Assembly: GCA_905221605.1 (NCBI GenBank)
Contig: CAJNDS010000264.1
Location: 119,974-183,973, forward strand
Direction: 5' to 3'
DNA from: Symbiodinium natans
Lineage: Eukaryota > Sar > Dinophyceae > Suessiales > Symbiodiniaceae
Length of the DNA: 64,000 bases
Every line of letters starts with the position of its first letter. Within the stretch, counting starts at the first letter, position 1. The position numbers were made by a program, and so were the translations under genes. Below the pieces are notes generated by a model. It was not told the origin of the DNA. It did not search any database and saw nothing but the letters and a program-made list of their open reading frames with translations. Below, piece after piece: positions 8,328 through 20,241 of this stretch.

Positions 8328-9239
8328 ATGAGTGAGAAACAAAAAACTATTAATGATGTGTATTTTGATCGCGCGGGGTTTGGCTCAAAAAGCCGGACTT
8401 TAGAAGAAGCGCGGGAGAAAGACAAAACCATCACACTGTCTGATATTAACGAGTTTTTTAGGAAGAATGTTGATCAAAAGCGAAAGCCCGTCGGTTCAAA
8501 CAGCTTTGTCGCCCCCCATTCAGCATATGAGTATCAGATGGACTTATTTTTTATAAATGATTTGGAAGATCAAAAATTTAGAGTAGGAATGTTAATGATT
8601 GATATTTTTGATAAGTTTATGCATGTCGTGGCAATTAAAGGTAAGAAGGAAGAAGATTTAGCGAGTGGGATGATTGAGTGCTTACATAAAATGGGAAAGA
8701 AGCCAAAAATAATTTACACCGACGACGAGGGAGCAATGAACAAGGAGGCAATACAAAAGTATTTACAGGAACAGAACATAGAACATCACAGGACTAGGGC
8801 GCATCCAAATTTTAGCGAGAGAGCTATTAGGACGTTCAAAGATTTATTATATCGTCGTGTTGAAGCCGATCAGAAAAAGGGTAAGAACAATATTCAGTGG
8901 ACTGATTACATTTTTGAAATATTATTAACATATAATAATAAAATGAAACATTCCGCTACTGGTTTCACCCCAAAGGATGCCAGAAAACCGAGCAACGAAT
9001 TAAAAGTTAAACTGCATTTAAATATGAATGCTAAACGAAATCGGGTATATCCTGAATTAAGTGTTGATGATGAAGTTAATATATTTAGGAAGAGGAAACC
9101 CAATGAAAAAGAACGTGTATCAAATTGGTCGCAACATGTTTATACCATAGAAAGAATTGATGAAAAATTGGGTCAAAAATATTATTATGTTGAAGGACAT
9201 GATAGAGCGTATTTGCGCTTTGAGTTGTTAAAAGTTTAA
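8328..9239 (+). CDS. DDE (retroviral/Polinton-type, rve) integrase, intact
   Basis: 303 residues. The catalytic core has the D-D-E triad: Asp72 in YEYQMDLFF, Asp132 or 133 in IYTDDEGAM, and Glu164 in NFSERAIRTFKDLLYRR, at spacing normal for the rve superfamily. The C-terminus (VYTIERI ... KYYYVEG ... LRFELLKV) resembles the SH3/chromo-like DNA-binding ending of Polinton integrases. The N-terminal 60 residues (VYFDRAGFGS, FFRKNV) are conserved with the element 2 copy. It would insert the linear viral DNA into host chromosomes through its TIRs with a short target duplication. This copy is uninterrupted, unlike the element 2 copy, and could in principle act in trans. Confidence 0.9.
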   Translation: MSEKQKTINDVYFDRAGFGSKSRTLEEAREKDKTITLSDINEFFRKNVDQKRKPVGSNSFVAPHSAYEYQMDLFFINDLEDQKFRVGMLMIDIFDKFMHVVAIKGKKEEDLASGMIECLHKMGKKPKIIYTDDEGAMNKEAIQKYLQEQNIEHHRTRAHPNFSERAIRTFKDLLYRRVEADQKKGKNNIQWTDYIFEILLTYNNKMKHSATGFTPKDARKPSNELKVKLHLNMNAKRNRVYPELSVDDEVNIFRKRKPNEKERVSNWSQHVYTIERIDEKLGQKYYYVEGHDRAYLRFELLKV

Positions 9240-9274
9240 TTTTCTTTTGATAAAACATTTTCTTAAGAAAAACA

Positions 9275-9300
9275 CCTAAAGAAATAACACCTATATAGAT
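9275..9300 (+). promoter_or_regulatory. Early-type promoter block
   Basis: CCTAAAGAAATAACACC followed by TATATAGAT, 11 to 36 bp before ATG 9311. It closely matches the block before 60979 (TTTAAAGAAATAACAAC then TATATATA), the positional equivalent of this gene in element 2. Confidence 0.45.
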
Positions 9301-9310
9301 TAACAGGGAC

Positions 9311-9922
9311 ATGTTCAAGTTTGAAAATTGTTGGAAGTGCGAAGAAATGAACAAAGTAGGAGTATTAACTAGCAAGTTACCGATTGATATATGTAATTGT
9401 GTATGTGAATATGACAAGTGCTATAAGTGTAGAAATAAGATTGAAGATATTGAAGATTTTGATGAAAACCCCAAACTTTCAAAGTTAAACAAAGTGCAAA
9501 AAATAATCATACACTTGCTATATCGTAATCACAACATTGATACAATCATGGATAGGCGAAAATACAAAAACATCATCAAAAGATCAAATAACCCACTGCG
9601 AAAGATAATGAAGCAGTTTATGAACATCAGCAACCATTCAGACCGCGAACGTCTTATGTTTCACGGTGTATGTCACGTGATGCTATTGTATTGTGTCTTT
9701 CGCAATTTAACCGATATACAAGAGCTTAAAAAGGAAATCGCATATTACAAGCTTAAAACCGCTACTATAAGATTTAACGGCTTTGCAATTAGTAAGGAAG
9801 TTATAGTAAAGCAAATAATACGCGAATGTTTTGATTTTTGGCTGGTCGGTTGGAGGGGTCATTATAACACCACAACCGAAGAAATTATGGAGTATGTAGA
9901 GAATGTGTTTTCGTTGGCATAA
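9311..9922 (+). CDS. Cys-rich (zinc-binding) accessory protein downstream of integrase
   Basis: 203 residues. The first 45 residues contain CWKC, CNCVC and CYKC clusters, able to bind one or two zinc ions, and the rest is helical and basic. The gene occupies the same place (after integrase, at the right end) as 60979-61527 in element 2, which also has a CKCKDC and CYDC arrangement after a similar LPI segment, so they are probably distant homologs. Role unknown; a DNA- or RNA-binding regulator is possible. It has the early-type promoter block and ends at a strong hairpin. Confidence 0.65.
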   Translation: MFKFENCWKCEEMNKVGVLTSKLPIDICNCVCEYDKCYKCRNKIEDIEDFDENPKLSKLNKVQKIIIHLLYRNHNIDTIMDRRKYKNIIKRSNNPLRKIMKQFMNISNHSDRERLMFHGVCHVMLLYCVFRNLTDIQELKKEIAYYKLKTATIRFNGFAISKEVIVKQIIRECFDFWLVGWRGHYNTTTEEIMEYVENVFSLA

Positions 9923-9927
9923 AGCAA

Positions 9928-9958
9928 TTATAACATTATTAATAATATAATGTTATAA
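9928..9958 (+). terminator. 3'-end hairpin at the right end of element 1 genes
   Basis: Perfect 12-bp stem (TTATAACATTAT and complement) with 7-base loop, six bases after the TAA at 9922. Confidence 0.65.
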
Positions 9959-9971
9959 GTTATTGTTGGTG

Positions 9972-10255
9972 ACCATCCTAAACCCCAAAAATGCACTACA
10001 CCCTAGGTGTCAAACTTGATTTTGGTGTTTTTTTTGTTTTCTGCTTGTTTGTGTATGGTGTTTTCCAATGCTTTTGTTGCGTTTTTGGCGTTTTTATCGT
10101 TTTTATCGTTTTGAAGCATCCTAAACCCTAAAATTTCACTACACCCTAGTTGTCAAACTTGATTTTGGTGTTTTTTTGTTTTCTGCTTGTTTGTGTATGG
10201 TTTTTCCAATGTTTTTGTTGTGATATTTGTGTTTTTATCGTTTTAAAACCGTTAT
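9972..10255 (+). repeat. Two direct repeats of about 143 bp, T-rich
   Basis: Copy 1 starts near 9972 and copy 2 near 10117; both read CATCCTAAACCC then CACTACACCCTAG then GTCAAACTTGATTTTGGTG and a GTTTTCTGCTTGTTTGTG run. Composition changes from viral AT-rich to host GC-rich at about 10340, so this is the junction zone of element 1; no TIR is recognisable because the left end lies outside the window. Confidence 0.7.
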
Positions 10256-10643
10256 GTTTCAAAATTTGGGGCTTATTTTTGTTGTATTTTTGCTTTTTAT
10301 TGTTTTATTTTTTGAAAGTATTTTTTATATATTAACCAAGGCACTGGCAGAGGTAGAGGTGGAACTGGTCGTAGCGCTCGGTGTTGTAGTGACCGAGGAT
10401 GCGTGTAGCTCCTCGCGCAGGGGGGAGTGGGAGTAGGTGGGTTTGGGGTTGGGGTAGGTGGCCAAGGCACACGGAAAGACGCTTCGGATGTTTTTTTCAC
10501 AAGCTCCGGACGCTTATGTTTGGCCTACCTACGTGGACTGGTGAGGGATGAGCCTCCTGTTCGCCACGACGAAGCTTTTACTAAACTCCCTGCTCTTGCA
10601 GGGAAAATCCCCAGAATTTCGCGGGATCGGTCCCTTGAATTTC

Positions 10644-10772
10644 GGGGGGAGTGTCCCCTAGAATTTTGGGGGAGTGTCCCCTAGAATTTTGGGGGAGTGT
10701 CCCCTAGAATTTTGGGGGAGTGTCCCCTAGAATTTTGGGGGAGTGTCCCCTAGAATTTTGGGGGAGAGTCCC
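10644..10772 (+). repeat. 23-bp tandem repeat, about six copies
   Basis: Unit GGGGGAGTGTCCCC followed by TAGAATTTT, nearly perfect, each unit holding a small GGGGGA-GTG-TCCCC dyad. Host minisatellite. Confidence 0.85.
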
Positions 10773-10911
10773 CCACAATTTTCGGAGACTGTCGGGGAGG
10801 GCCGCCAAGAAACGCATGTTTTGTGTCGTGTGCTTTATGCAGCTACGACTGCAAATCATCTCTGCACCTAATCAGCCTACATCCTACACGTAATAATTTG
10901 TCGAGCCCAAC

Positions 10912-12107
10912 TCAAACGCGGAATATGACTCTGAGACATTTTGCAATCTCAGCGAGCCTGTCGGCAAGGGTCTGTGATGGGAGCACGAATCCCAGCTTAG
11001 CTGATTCGGCTTGGGGTGCTTGCATCTGACAGTGATGAAGCACTGGTTCCTTCCTCGGCAACATTGCCAGAAGAATTCTCTGACCGTGGCTCCGGGCAGC
11101 TTCGCAACAACAAGAACTGCTCATGTTTGGCCTTGTGGATAAGCCTCTTCGAGACCTCATCTCTTGGGTAAGGCATCCTCTCCATCCATGTCAAAACAGA
11201 GCGCACGATCTCGTGAGTGCCTTCAATGGTCACCACGGTCACATCCTTTCTTCGCTGCAGGGTTCCACCCAAGGTGCCAGGCGAATATGTTCGCATGTGG
11301 TCAGACAAGCGCGACTTGATGCCAACATCAGTGGACCTGTTGGGGTGATGGTTGATTAAGAAAGTAGCGTCAAAGCAAATGTGCAACTGCGAAACAGACT
11401 AGTGTCTCCCTTCGACCCGGTAGCATCACGGGACCTGTATGTGATTCTGCACCAGATCCACTGCCATGGTTGCACCTGCCCCAAGGCCTCCTCGCAAAGG
11501 GACAATCGCTCCACTGCTGCGGCTGGCGCAACTCTTGGATGAGTGGCCACACCTGTGAGGGCAAACAGTGCAGCCACACTTAGGTGTCCAACTACACGGT
11601 AGGGGGGTGAGCCCTGACAAGGAATCGTTACAAAAAACAGCCTACCTGCCGCAACTGACGTCTCCCCAGCGACCAGCACAGCGGTCCGAGGATCTGTGCC
11701 AACGCCTTGAATGACGAGCTGGGAGATCTTGGAGTCCACTTGCAATTCCTCAACAAAGGCACAAGCGATAAAAAATGATAAAAAACAATGTTCATGACAC
11801 CGAAACTCGGTAGCTGCTGGGGTGACAAACAACGTCATGAGTCAAATCATGAGTTGCTATCCTGCGTTGCTACTGACTACTGTCATGTGACTCGCGCCTC
11901 TCCAGAAGCTTTTCTGATGATGATCTGGCCGGGATCCATGTTTTTCAGGCTGGGACTCTTGGAGATGAATTTCTCCTTGACGGTGGCTACAATGTCATTC
12001 TCCTCGAACGTGATGTAGTGGGCTTGTTGCTGGTCGATCTTGTACCACCACATCTGACTGGAGCTCATCGACATCGCTGTGGGAATCAACGGTCTGTCTA
12101 CTGTCAT
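10912..12107 (-). CDS. Host five-exon gene, 208-residue protein of unknown function
   Basis: Exons inferred from reading-frame continuity (minus strand): 12107-11898, 11748-11646, 11552-11480, 11336-11156, 10971-10912 (TGA). Introns begin GC, GT, GC (or GT 4 bp later), GT and end AG, three of four acceptors being followed by G, the dinoflagellate pattern. All phases match, giving 209 codons including stop. Exon 1 encodes MWWYKIDQQQ and a segment ENDIVATVKEKF ... SLKNMDPGQI that looks like a ubiquitin-like or Crinkler-N-type beta-grasp fold. Exon 4 (VTVVTIEGTHEIVRSVLTWM) has the look of an acylphosphatase-like beta-alpha-beta unit. Both fold ideas are weak. Exon 3/4 boundary has an alternative in-frame acceptor upstream. 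Confidence 0.6.
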
Positions 12108-12109
12108 TT

Positions 12110-12823
12110 TTCTGTTTTAGTCACAACTCCATGATGAAGAAGATGCCAAACCAAAGCCAGTGTAAAGGATGCAGCACGTCTGAAGCTGGGGCCTAAATGC
12201 GGCATAATGACGTGCTTGGAAAACCCCTTGCAGGAAGCTCACTATCCTTACCAAGCACATTGCAAAACGAAATCAGTCCTCTTGAAGTGTGGACCTTGTG
12301 GTCGTCGTCGTTGTGGCCCAGGGCGGAGTTTAGGGATTCTAACTAACATGATTGCGAATCCGAGAAGACTAAGCGAATGCTTAACCTTAACCCTAAACCC
12401 TGAACCAAATTCTACGAGGAACCCCTTGCCTATTTTGGCTAATAATGCCACCTTAGGGATAATAGATGGGATAATGGTTATTCCTAGAATTGTGTTGATA
12501 ATGGGGTAGTAGTAGTGATATATCGGTGAAGTTTAGGGGGGAGTGTAGGAATGATCATCTAATGGGGAAGTAGTAGTGATATATCGGTGAAATGTAGGGG
12601 GGAGTATAGGAATGATCATCTAATGGGTTGGCGGTGGCATTATTAGCCTAAATAGGCAAGGTATACTCTAACTCTTTGTTGGTGGGTTGTGGCTGTTACG
12701 ATGTTTGCAGGCGGGCAATACTTGCTCTGCAACCCGCATTCTATGTAACCGAAGTTCCGTAGCCGCAGCCCAGTAGCACCCTTTGGCAAGGCGAATGAGG
12801 TAGACTCAGAAGAGCTCCCTTGC
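12110..12823. other. Host DNA between two genes; 61-bp tandem duplication
   Basis: From 12500 a 61-bp unit (AATGGGG-AGTAGTAGTGATAT, then TCGGTGAA) is repeated twice with a third partial start at 12622. A short CCCTAAACCC-like patch is at 12380-12410. The C-terminal exons of the FtsH-like gene may lie here but I could not place them. Confidence 0.5.
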
Positions 12824-15800
12824 CTGCGGGGACGATGCTCACGTGGGCCACGGTCCTGAAACCGAGGACACCTTGCCCAGGGCTGCGCTATGCTGCACTC
12901 ACGCCGGGACCATGCCCCCCCTACCTGTTCTTTTACGTGAAGTGGAGCCTACAAGTGCCCAGCAAGCCCCTGAAACCCACGACGCTCCCTCTCAAAAACC
13001 ACAGGTCTCCGAAGCTCAGGGGCTCAGGCCCGTTGATAGACCCAGGCTCAATGTCTGAGTCGTTGTCGCCGGATCCCCATCCACTTGAACTCAGACGAAA
13101 GCTGCAGGGGCCTTGCTCGCCGAGAGACACCCGCATGACCTGCGGGCTGCTAGAAGATGTTCGAGTGAAGCGCTTCATTTGGGTTCAGGGGTCCTAAGGG
13201 GAAAGTCTGTTTTCGGCTCCTGAGGCACGTCGCACGAAAGCCGTGCTTCATGAATGTGGAGTCTGGTGGGCGTGCGAAGTTCATCTGGGCTTCTGGCCAC
13301 GTCAGGTTGCACAACGCAACATCCATGGGGCACCCAATATAGCGGAACTATCGGGATGGTACGACATGGTGGGGCGGCCTCGGGTGCTTTGGAAGAAGAA
13401 CGCAGCTCGGAGTCCGGATTTGAAGATGCTTGGGGCCCTCGCAACTTCCCATGAACCCACGGAAGCTCTCAAAAAAACGGGCCTCGTTGACCACGGCATG
13501 GCCCGCCTGCGAGAAAAGGAAGCCAAAGGGTGCCAGGCTCATCCTCTTTCCGCTTTGGGCTTCTTACCCGGATGGGCTCTTTAGGCCCGATAATCCCCAT
13601 ACTCAACCCTAAAAAAGGGGGCCGTTTCACGCGGGGGGCCTCGTGGAACGCCGTGAGGTTCATCTCCGCGGAGGACTGATGCCGCCTCGGAGCACACCCG
13701 CTTCGAGGCTGCTTTAAGGCTCAGATGCTCATGTGGGGGGGGGCTTCCGAAAATCAGGGGTACCCTTTTGGGGTGTTCCTTTAATAAGGACTTTAGAATT
13801 GGGGGGGGGGTATATTATAATTATTAAGGGTGCCCCCTAATTTGGGAAATGCTCATGTCTTCCCTGTTGTCTACCGACGTCGGCGCAATCTCATCGTTAA
13901 ATCCGTTCATGCATAGCACGAATCCTTCGAGACCTTACTGTAGCATCTCGCAAGGTACTCCGTGAACCCTCGGAACCGAACGTCTTTGAGACGAAACCCT
14001 GAACCCCAAACCCCAAACCCTAAACCCTAAACCCTAAACCCTAAACCCGAAGTTGGTAATTTCTTGGGCTGCGGACCCGGAGGGGAGGCCGATGAGCAGC
14101 TTGCTGTAGGCCACCTCACGGGGCTCTCTGCTTTCAGGGGGCTCTTCTGGAAGCGTCGCGGCTTGAACCTTGAGTCCTCAGGGTTTCTAGGGTTTCTAGG
14201 GTTTCTAGGGTTTCTAGGGTTTCTAGGGTTTCTAGGGTTTCTAGGGTTTCTAGGGTTTCTAGGGTTTCTAGGGTTTCTAGGGTTTCTAGGGTTTCTAGGG
14301 TTTCTAGGGGGTTTCTAGGGTTTCTAGGGTTTCTAGGGTTTCTAGGGTTTCTAGGGTTTCTAGGGTTTCTAGGGTTTCTAGGGTTTCTAGGGTTTCTAGG
14401 GTTTCTGGGGTTTCTGGGGTTTCTGGGGTTTCTAGGGTTTAGGGTTTCTAGGGTTTCCAGGGTTTTTAGGGTTTCGAGGGTCTAGGGTTTCTAGGGTCTA
14501 GGGTTTCTAGGGTTTAGGGTTTAGGGTTAAGGGTTTAGGGTTTAGGGTTTCGGGTGTTTCCTGGGTATTGTTGCTGATATTTTGCTGTTCTTACTGTTCT
14601 TGATACTACAATACTGCTGCTCTTCTGATTCGAGATTCTAGCATCGTAGGTATGAATAATCTTGTTGGTAGAATTCTTGAAGCTTCTTTTCGTCTTCGTC
14701 GTGCCAAGACCATTGGCAGGAGTCGCTGTATTTACGCAGAGTACGTACTCTGCGAGTACTCGGAAGCAGCTATGCTCTGAGAGCCCGCACCACCATGAAA
14801 AGCCCATCTAGGCGTAAGGTTTGGGGGTTTCGGGTTCAGGGTGCTGCTCTTGTCTCCAAGAAAAACACTTACCCCAACCCTTGGCTTGAAGATCCATAGG
14901 GTTCAGCTCAACCTCGAAACTCCAAACTCCATAAAACCTGTAAACCCGATAAACTTCATAAGCCCGAACCTGAACAATCCTACGCCACAAAGCCCCTCGG
15001 CCGCTTCGCTCGGAAATTCACTGCGCCTGCAGGTGTCTCTCCCCTACGCCGGCTGCACCTGCAACCAAGGACACCCATAAGCCGATGCTGCGCCAAGAAT
15101 GGGAGTAGGAATGATACGAATGATGCGAATGAATGCGGAGGATGTAAGGAATGCTAACTGTACCACAAGGAAATTTGACGGGTGAAGGCCATTTCTGAAC
15201 CATAGCCGCTCCCCCCTTCCCGGATGAAGTACAGGGTGAGGGAAGGGGGTTCAGAAAAAGGTATGTAACACAAGATTCCCTAAGACTCCCCCGGTCCTCC
15301 CTAAGGCTCCCTTAGGGTTCCCGAGGTGCCTACCCCCCTGGAAACCCCTTAAGAACCCTATACTTAGAGTCATCCCTTGGCGAGGACACCCTGAAAAAAG
15401 AGAGCCTTCGCGGGCTGCGGCCATGGCCGCCTGAAAGAGCTGCGTGCGGGCACAGGTCTCCATGGTAAGGGCCCCTCAAGGGGGTTTAGGGTTTAGGGTT
15501 TAGGGTTTAGGGTTTAGGGTTTAGGGTTTAGGGTTTAGGGTTTAGGGTTTAGGGTTTAGGGTTTAGGGTTTAGGGTTTAGGGTTTAGGTTTAAACTGCGG
15601 CACCCCTGATATAGTGGCCTCTTGAACGGGCACGGGTATATGTTGGGCAGTATGTTTTGCAACGATATTTTAGGCTTGTAAGGGGATGATTTTGCTAGCT
15701 ACATAGCCTCCATTTCACCCGATGACCCTCAGAACCTTATATCACCCTGCAATACCCTGCACTACCTGATGGTTACAGGTTTTTCTTGTAGACTTTCCCT

Positions 15801-18800
15801 CCCCTCAGCACTGCAGGTCTGGCCCTCTACCCTAAATCCTCAACCCTAAACCCTAAACCCTAAACCCTAAACCTAGGACTCACACCATGAAGTACTGGCA
15901 ACCTTAAGCTGGCCCCAAAAAAGGCTCGGTCTGGAGGTCTCGGAGGCATCAAAAAAATTCAGGGGAAACCTTCAGGGCGCTTTAAAGGGGCTTTAGGTTT
16001 AGGGTTTAGGGTTTAGGGTTTAGGGTTTAGGGTTTAGGGTTTAGGGTTTAGGGTTTAGGGTTTAGGGTTTCGGGTTTCGGGTTTCGGGTTTCGGGCCTTT
16101 AAGGGGTCCCCACACCACCAAAGGTGGCGCCTCGTTGACCAGGCCAGCCAAGTCGGCTCCCGAGAAGCCCGAGGTGCGCTTGGCCCAGGCCATCCAATCC
16201 TTGCTCTCTTGGCTCTGAGGTTGAAGGCTTTGGGTTTAGGGGGTTTGGGGGGTTTAGGGGGTTTAGGGGGTTTAGGGGGTTTAGGGGGTTTAGGGGGTTT
16301 AGGGGTTTGGGGGGTTTAGGGGGTTTAGGGGGTTTAGGGGGTTTAGGGGCTTTCTTGTTTTTTGCGGCTGCCGCGCTACAAGCTGAACGGGCAACGTCGC
16401 GCATGGGCACGACGGGCACAGTGGAGGAAGGTGTGGTATGAAGCACAAGATGCATGGGAAAAAGGGGGAGAGAATCTACAGGCCGCCCAGAGACCGCAAC
16501 ACAATTCGGATGACAGAACGATGGGAGTTCTTTAGGGTTTCAACATGCTGGACGAATGCTTGGGATCTGGTTCTGTCACCTTTTCTTATCCGAAAAGGGC
16601 GCAGCCCCTCTGAAGCCCAGAGAAAGGCACAGCCGGCCTCACCCCCCAACAGCACCCCAAATGTCCCCAAAAGGATAACCTACTCGCATCCTGAAACTTA
16701 GGCTCTGGCGGGGGAGGACGATGACACGTCGGCTCCAGCTGGAGACAGGGAGTTGAGGGTTTTCAGGGTTCAGCACTTGGACTTCACAAGTGGAAGCCTT
16801 CAAACGGGAATCACGCACAAGGCGACACCACGAGCGCTGGGATGAGGGGGGCCTGAAAGGTTGGGGGAAGTCGAGGGCAGCAGAGTCAAAAGAGAAACGG
16901 AAGTTCAGCCTTCGTAGCTCCCTACCTTCACACCGTAGTCTTGAAAACTGGCCACCCTCCGAACGTTGCTGCTGTGGACAACTCACCACACAACCGGGGC
17001 GTGCGCTCATGCTTAGGAAGGCGCCTAAAAACCACTGCGAACGCGGCCCGCATGATGGAGTTGCTTTGGGGAATGCGGGCCCCGGGGGTTCAGATCGGGC
17101 GTTTCGGGTCACCAAAAAACTCGGAAGTCGAGGAAACGTGTCTCAGCGCCCGGCTTAGGGTCTGCGACCCAGGCCTCTCGAGCACCAGCCGCTTGGCATG
17201 CTTCCTGGAGCTCTGTCTCTACTGGGCTCTATACAAGGTAGTCTAAAACCTAACATCCTACAGAATTCTTTAAGTGGGGTGCCAGGGGTAAAGACTCGAA
17301 GAACAGCGTGGGTGTTGATCTGAACTAGTTGTTCGGGGGGTCTCCAGATTGCAGTTTCTTGCTTGTGCGAGGTCCCAAAGTCTTCGGGTACCCCTAGACA
17401 AAGAGGGCCCATTGATGAATATGTTTGGGGTTTGGGGGTTTAGGTCCAGAGGGTTCAAAGGTATGAAGGAGCTTCTCGACCTGGGTCCATAGGATTTAGG
17501 CTTAAGCCAAAAAGCGTTAAACCCCTAACTTCCTCAAACCTAAACCCTTAAGCCTTGAACCCTTAACCCGAAATCCTAAACGCTAAACTTCCTCGGGCAT
17601 CTGTTGGACAAACGCAACCGGCCTCAGGATCTGGAAACGACCCATGACGTCCGGCAGGGGCACAGTGACCTTCCGGTCGAACCTGCTGAAGAGCATGGGT
17701 TTAGGGTTTTGGGTTTTGGGTTTAAGGTTTAAGGTTTAAGGTTTAGGATTTCGGGTTTAGGGCGGGGTTCAAGTGCTTAAGGCTTTGGGAGGGTGGAGTT
17801 CAGGGCTTACGGGGCCCTCTGCGGTTTGCCCCGCTCCCAATCCTGAACCGATCTCCCCGAGCCACGAAACCCTTCCAAAGCATGTGTTCATCGCCGCAAA
17901 ACAAGTTGGAAACCCAAGGAAGGGGCCACCCCTAAACCCTAAACCCTAAACCCCAAACCCCAAACCCCAAACCCCAAACCGAAACCCTAAACCCGAAACC
18001 CGAAACAAACTCCTGCAATCTTCAACCGGCCTGCCGGGACGGGTCAGCGCCTTCCGAAAGCTGGGGAACTCGCCGGGGGGGTGCCTATATGACCTGCATC
18101 ACCCCTTAAAGGGGTATACAGTATATGTTAAAGCTTTTTGTAGAGTACGCTACTCAAGTCACATTCTTTGCAGACTTGTAGGTGCAGGATGGGTGCTGAG
18201 CCCCTTGCACCTAGCAAGGAGGCTTGAGGGTCTCGGGCCTTAACACTTCCTCGCTTAGGTCTGAGGAAGGCTCAGGGGCTCAAGGTTGAGGTTGGGAAGC
18301 TCCCCCTTACCCTAACAGTCCTTAATAGGGGATTCTGGTACCCCCCTATTCTAATCCCATGAAGGACTCTTAGTATAAAGGGTGAACATCCCAAGGTTCA
18401 GGTTCAGGGGGGTTACGTTGAGGCCTTCGGGCTTGGCAGGGGCTTGGGGTGCGGGAGAACCTTGTCCAGGATGTCCGGCCGGTTCGTCGTGCCGATGACC
18501 ACCACGCCCTCCGCCGAGTTGAACCTGTTGGTCATGCATGTTTTTTGTTTCGACCATTTGGGAGGGACATTGTCATGTACACATACACATACATACATAT
18601 ATAGACATACAACATATGTGTGTGTGCTTTTACTGGAGGGGGGAGAGGGATGAAGGAAGACACAAAGGTTGGAGGAAGACACAAAGGTTTGTAGAAGATA
18701 CAATGGCCACGAAACTGGATCTTTCTCTTCAGCTTTCCATCATGCAATCCTGCAGGGGACCAAACCCCCCCCAAAAATTCCCGCGAATAAGTCCACCTGC

Positions 18801-20209
18801 TCTTATTAAGGTGGCCAGTATCTTTCTTGACACCCCACCCCTGATCTTGGGGCCGGTTCTGACGAAATCATGGAGATCTACTGTAGATGCGAATAGCGGC
18901 TCCCTAGGCAAGGCAACTGCGCCAGATAACTGGGGACCCTGACCCGTCCATCTCGGACAGCAGCTGTGTGAGGGCCTTTCGAGCGCTTGACAAAGGGCTT
19001 CGATACTGTGTATCATGTCTTGATACTCACCTCACTTCAAAGGGTGAAGGCTTGGGATGTTCCCCCTTCTACTAACAGTCCTTCATCGGGATTCTAGTAC
19101 CCCCTACTATCATCCCTACTAAGGACTGTTAGTATCATGGGAGAACATCCTAATATATAAGGCCCGAAAAGCAGCTCAAGGAAGCTGGGGGTCTCCGAAA
19201 ATCGACCCCAATAGAGACCCCAATAATAAGAGGATCCCCTCTTCATAAGGACCCCAAAAGGGCACCCCCCTCATGTCGTAAACCCTGAGCTGAGTTCAGG
19301 CATGAAGGGGCCCATCTTCCCTTACAAGGCTCCCAAATCACGGCCCCCCCCGTTGCTTTTTTTGGGGGGGAGGGAATCCCTACTGCGACATGGATCCATA
19401 AGCCAAAGGTGCCCAGAAAAAAGGGAGGGCCATGAGTTCAAGAGCTGAGGCTTTGGCCGCCGAGCGATCGGTCTCCAAGCCTCCGCCTCGCTCCTCACGG
19501 GATCTGAAACTACCTCCCTACAAGGGAAGAGGTGCCGCACATCCTACTTGATCCATTTAAAGGATCCTAAATCCTAAACCCCAAACCCTAAACCCTAAAC
19601 CCCAAACCCGAAACCCCAAACCCTAAACTATGGGGGTGCCTGGCCCCGACTAAGGTGAAAAAACCCCGAACCGGTACCGTACGATTTGTAAATAACTCCA
19701 CAGGATCCATAGGGCCTCGTTCAGGGTTTAAGGTTTAGGGTTTAGGGTTTCCTTGAGTGGATTTAAACTCAGTTCCCTGCAATCCTGAACGTGGAGCTTC
19801 TTAGGGGGTGTTTATGGTTCCTGGTGATGCACTCCCAGGCCCCCCAAAACGACTCTGGCTTCCGAAGCAGAAGCGGTCTGAGAGAAACATGGCCTCCGAA
19901 GCCACAAGCAAGCCTCGGAACTCAGCCGCCCTAAACCCTAAACCCTAAACCCTAAACCCTAAACCCTAAACCCTAAACCCTAAACCGCTGATGCCATGGG
20001 GGTCCTCGCCGCGGCGGCGGCCGATGTAGTCGAGCCTGGGACTTACGCACTTCACGCGTTTCAGGACGTTTAAGGTCTAAGGGCTGGAAGGGTTGAGGTT
20101 GAGGCGAGTACTGGGATGTGAGAACCCTAGGCGCCTTTAAGTCTAGAAATCTGAGATAGGGTGTCGGCCTTGGGATTCGGGCAAAGTTTAAAGGGTTAGG
20201 GTTTAGGGT

Positions 20210-20241
<32 letters not shown>

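Noticed and set aside
10644..10772. Regular 23-bp repeats considered as a CRISPR array
   Set aside because: Units are contiguous with no unique spacers, and the context is eukaryotic.
14064..14318. 84-codon frame encoding repeated GFLGFL
   Set aside because: Product of the TTTCTAGGG array (nine bases keeps any frame open), no coding evidence.
16340..16455. Minus-strand AAAAKNKKA stretch as an FtsH exon
   Set aside because: It lies before the GFSGADL exon on the coding strand, the wrong order for the family; a better exon is at 15430-15406.
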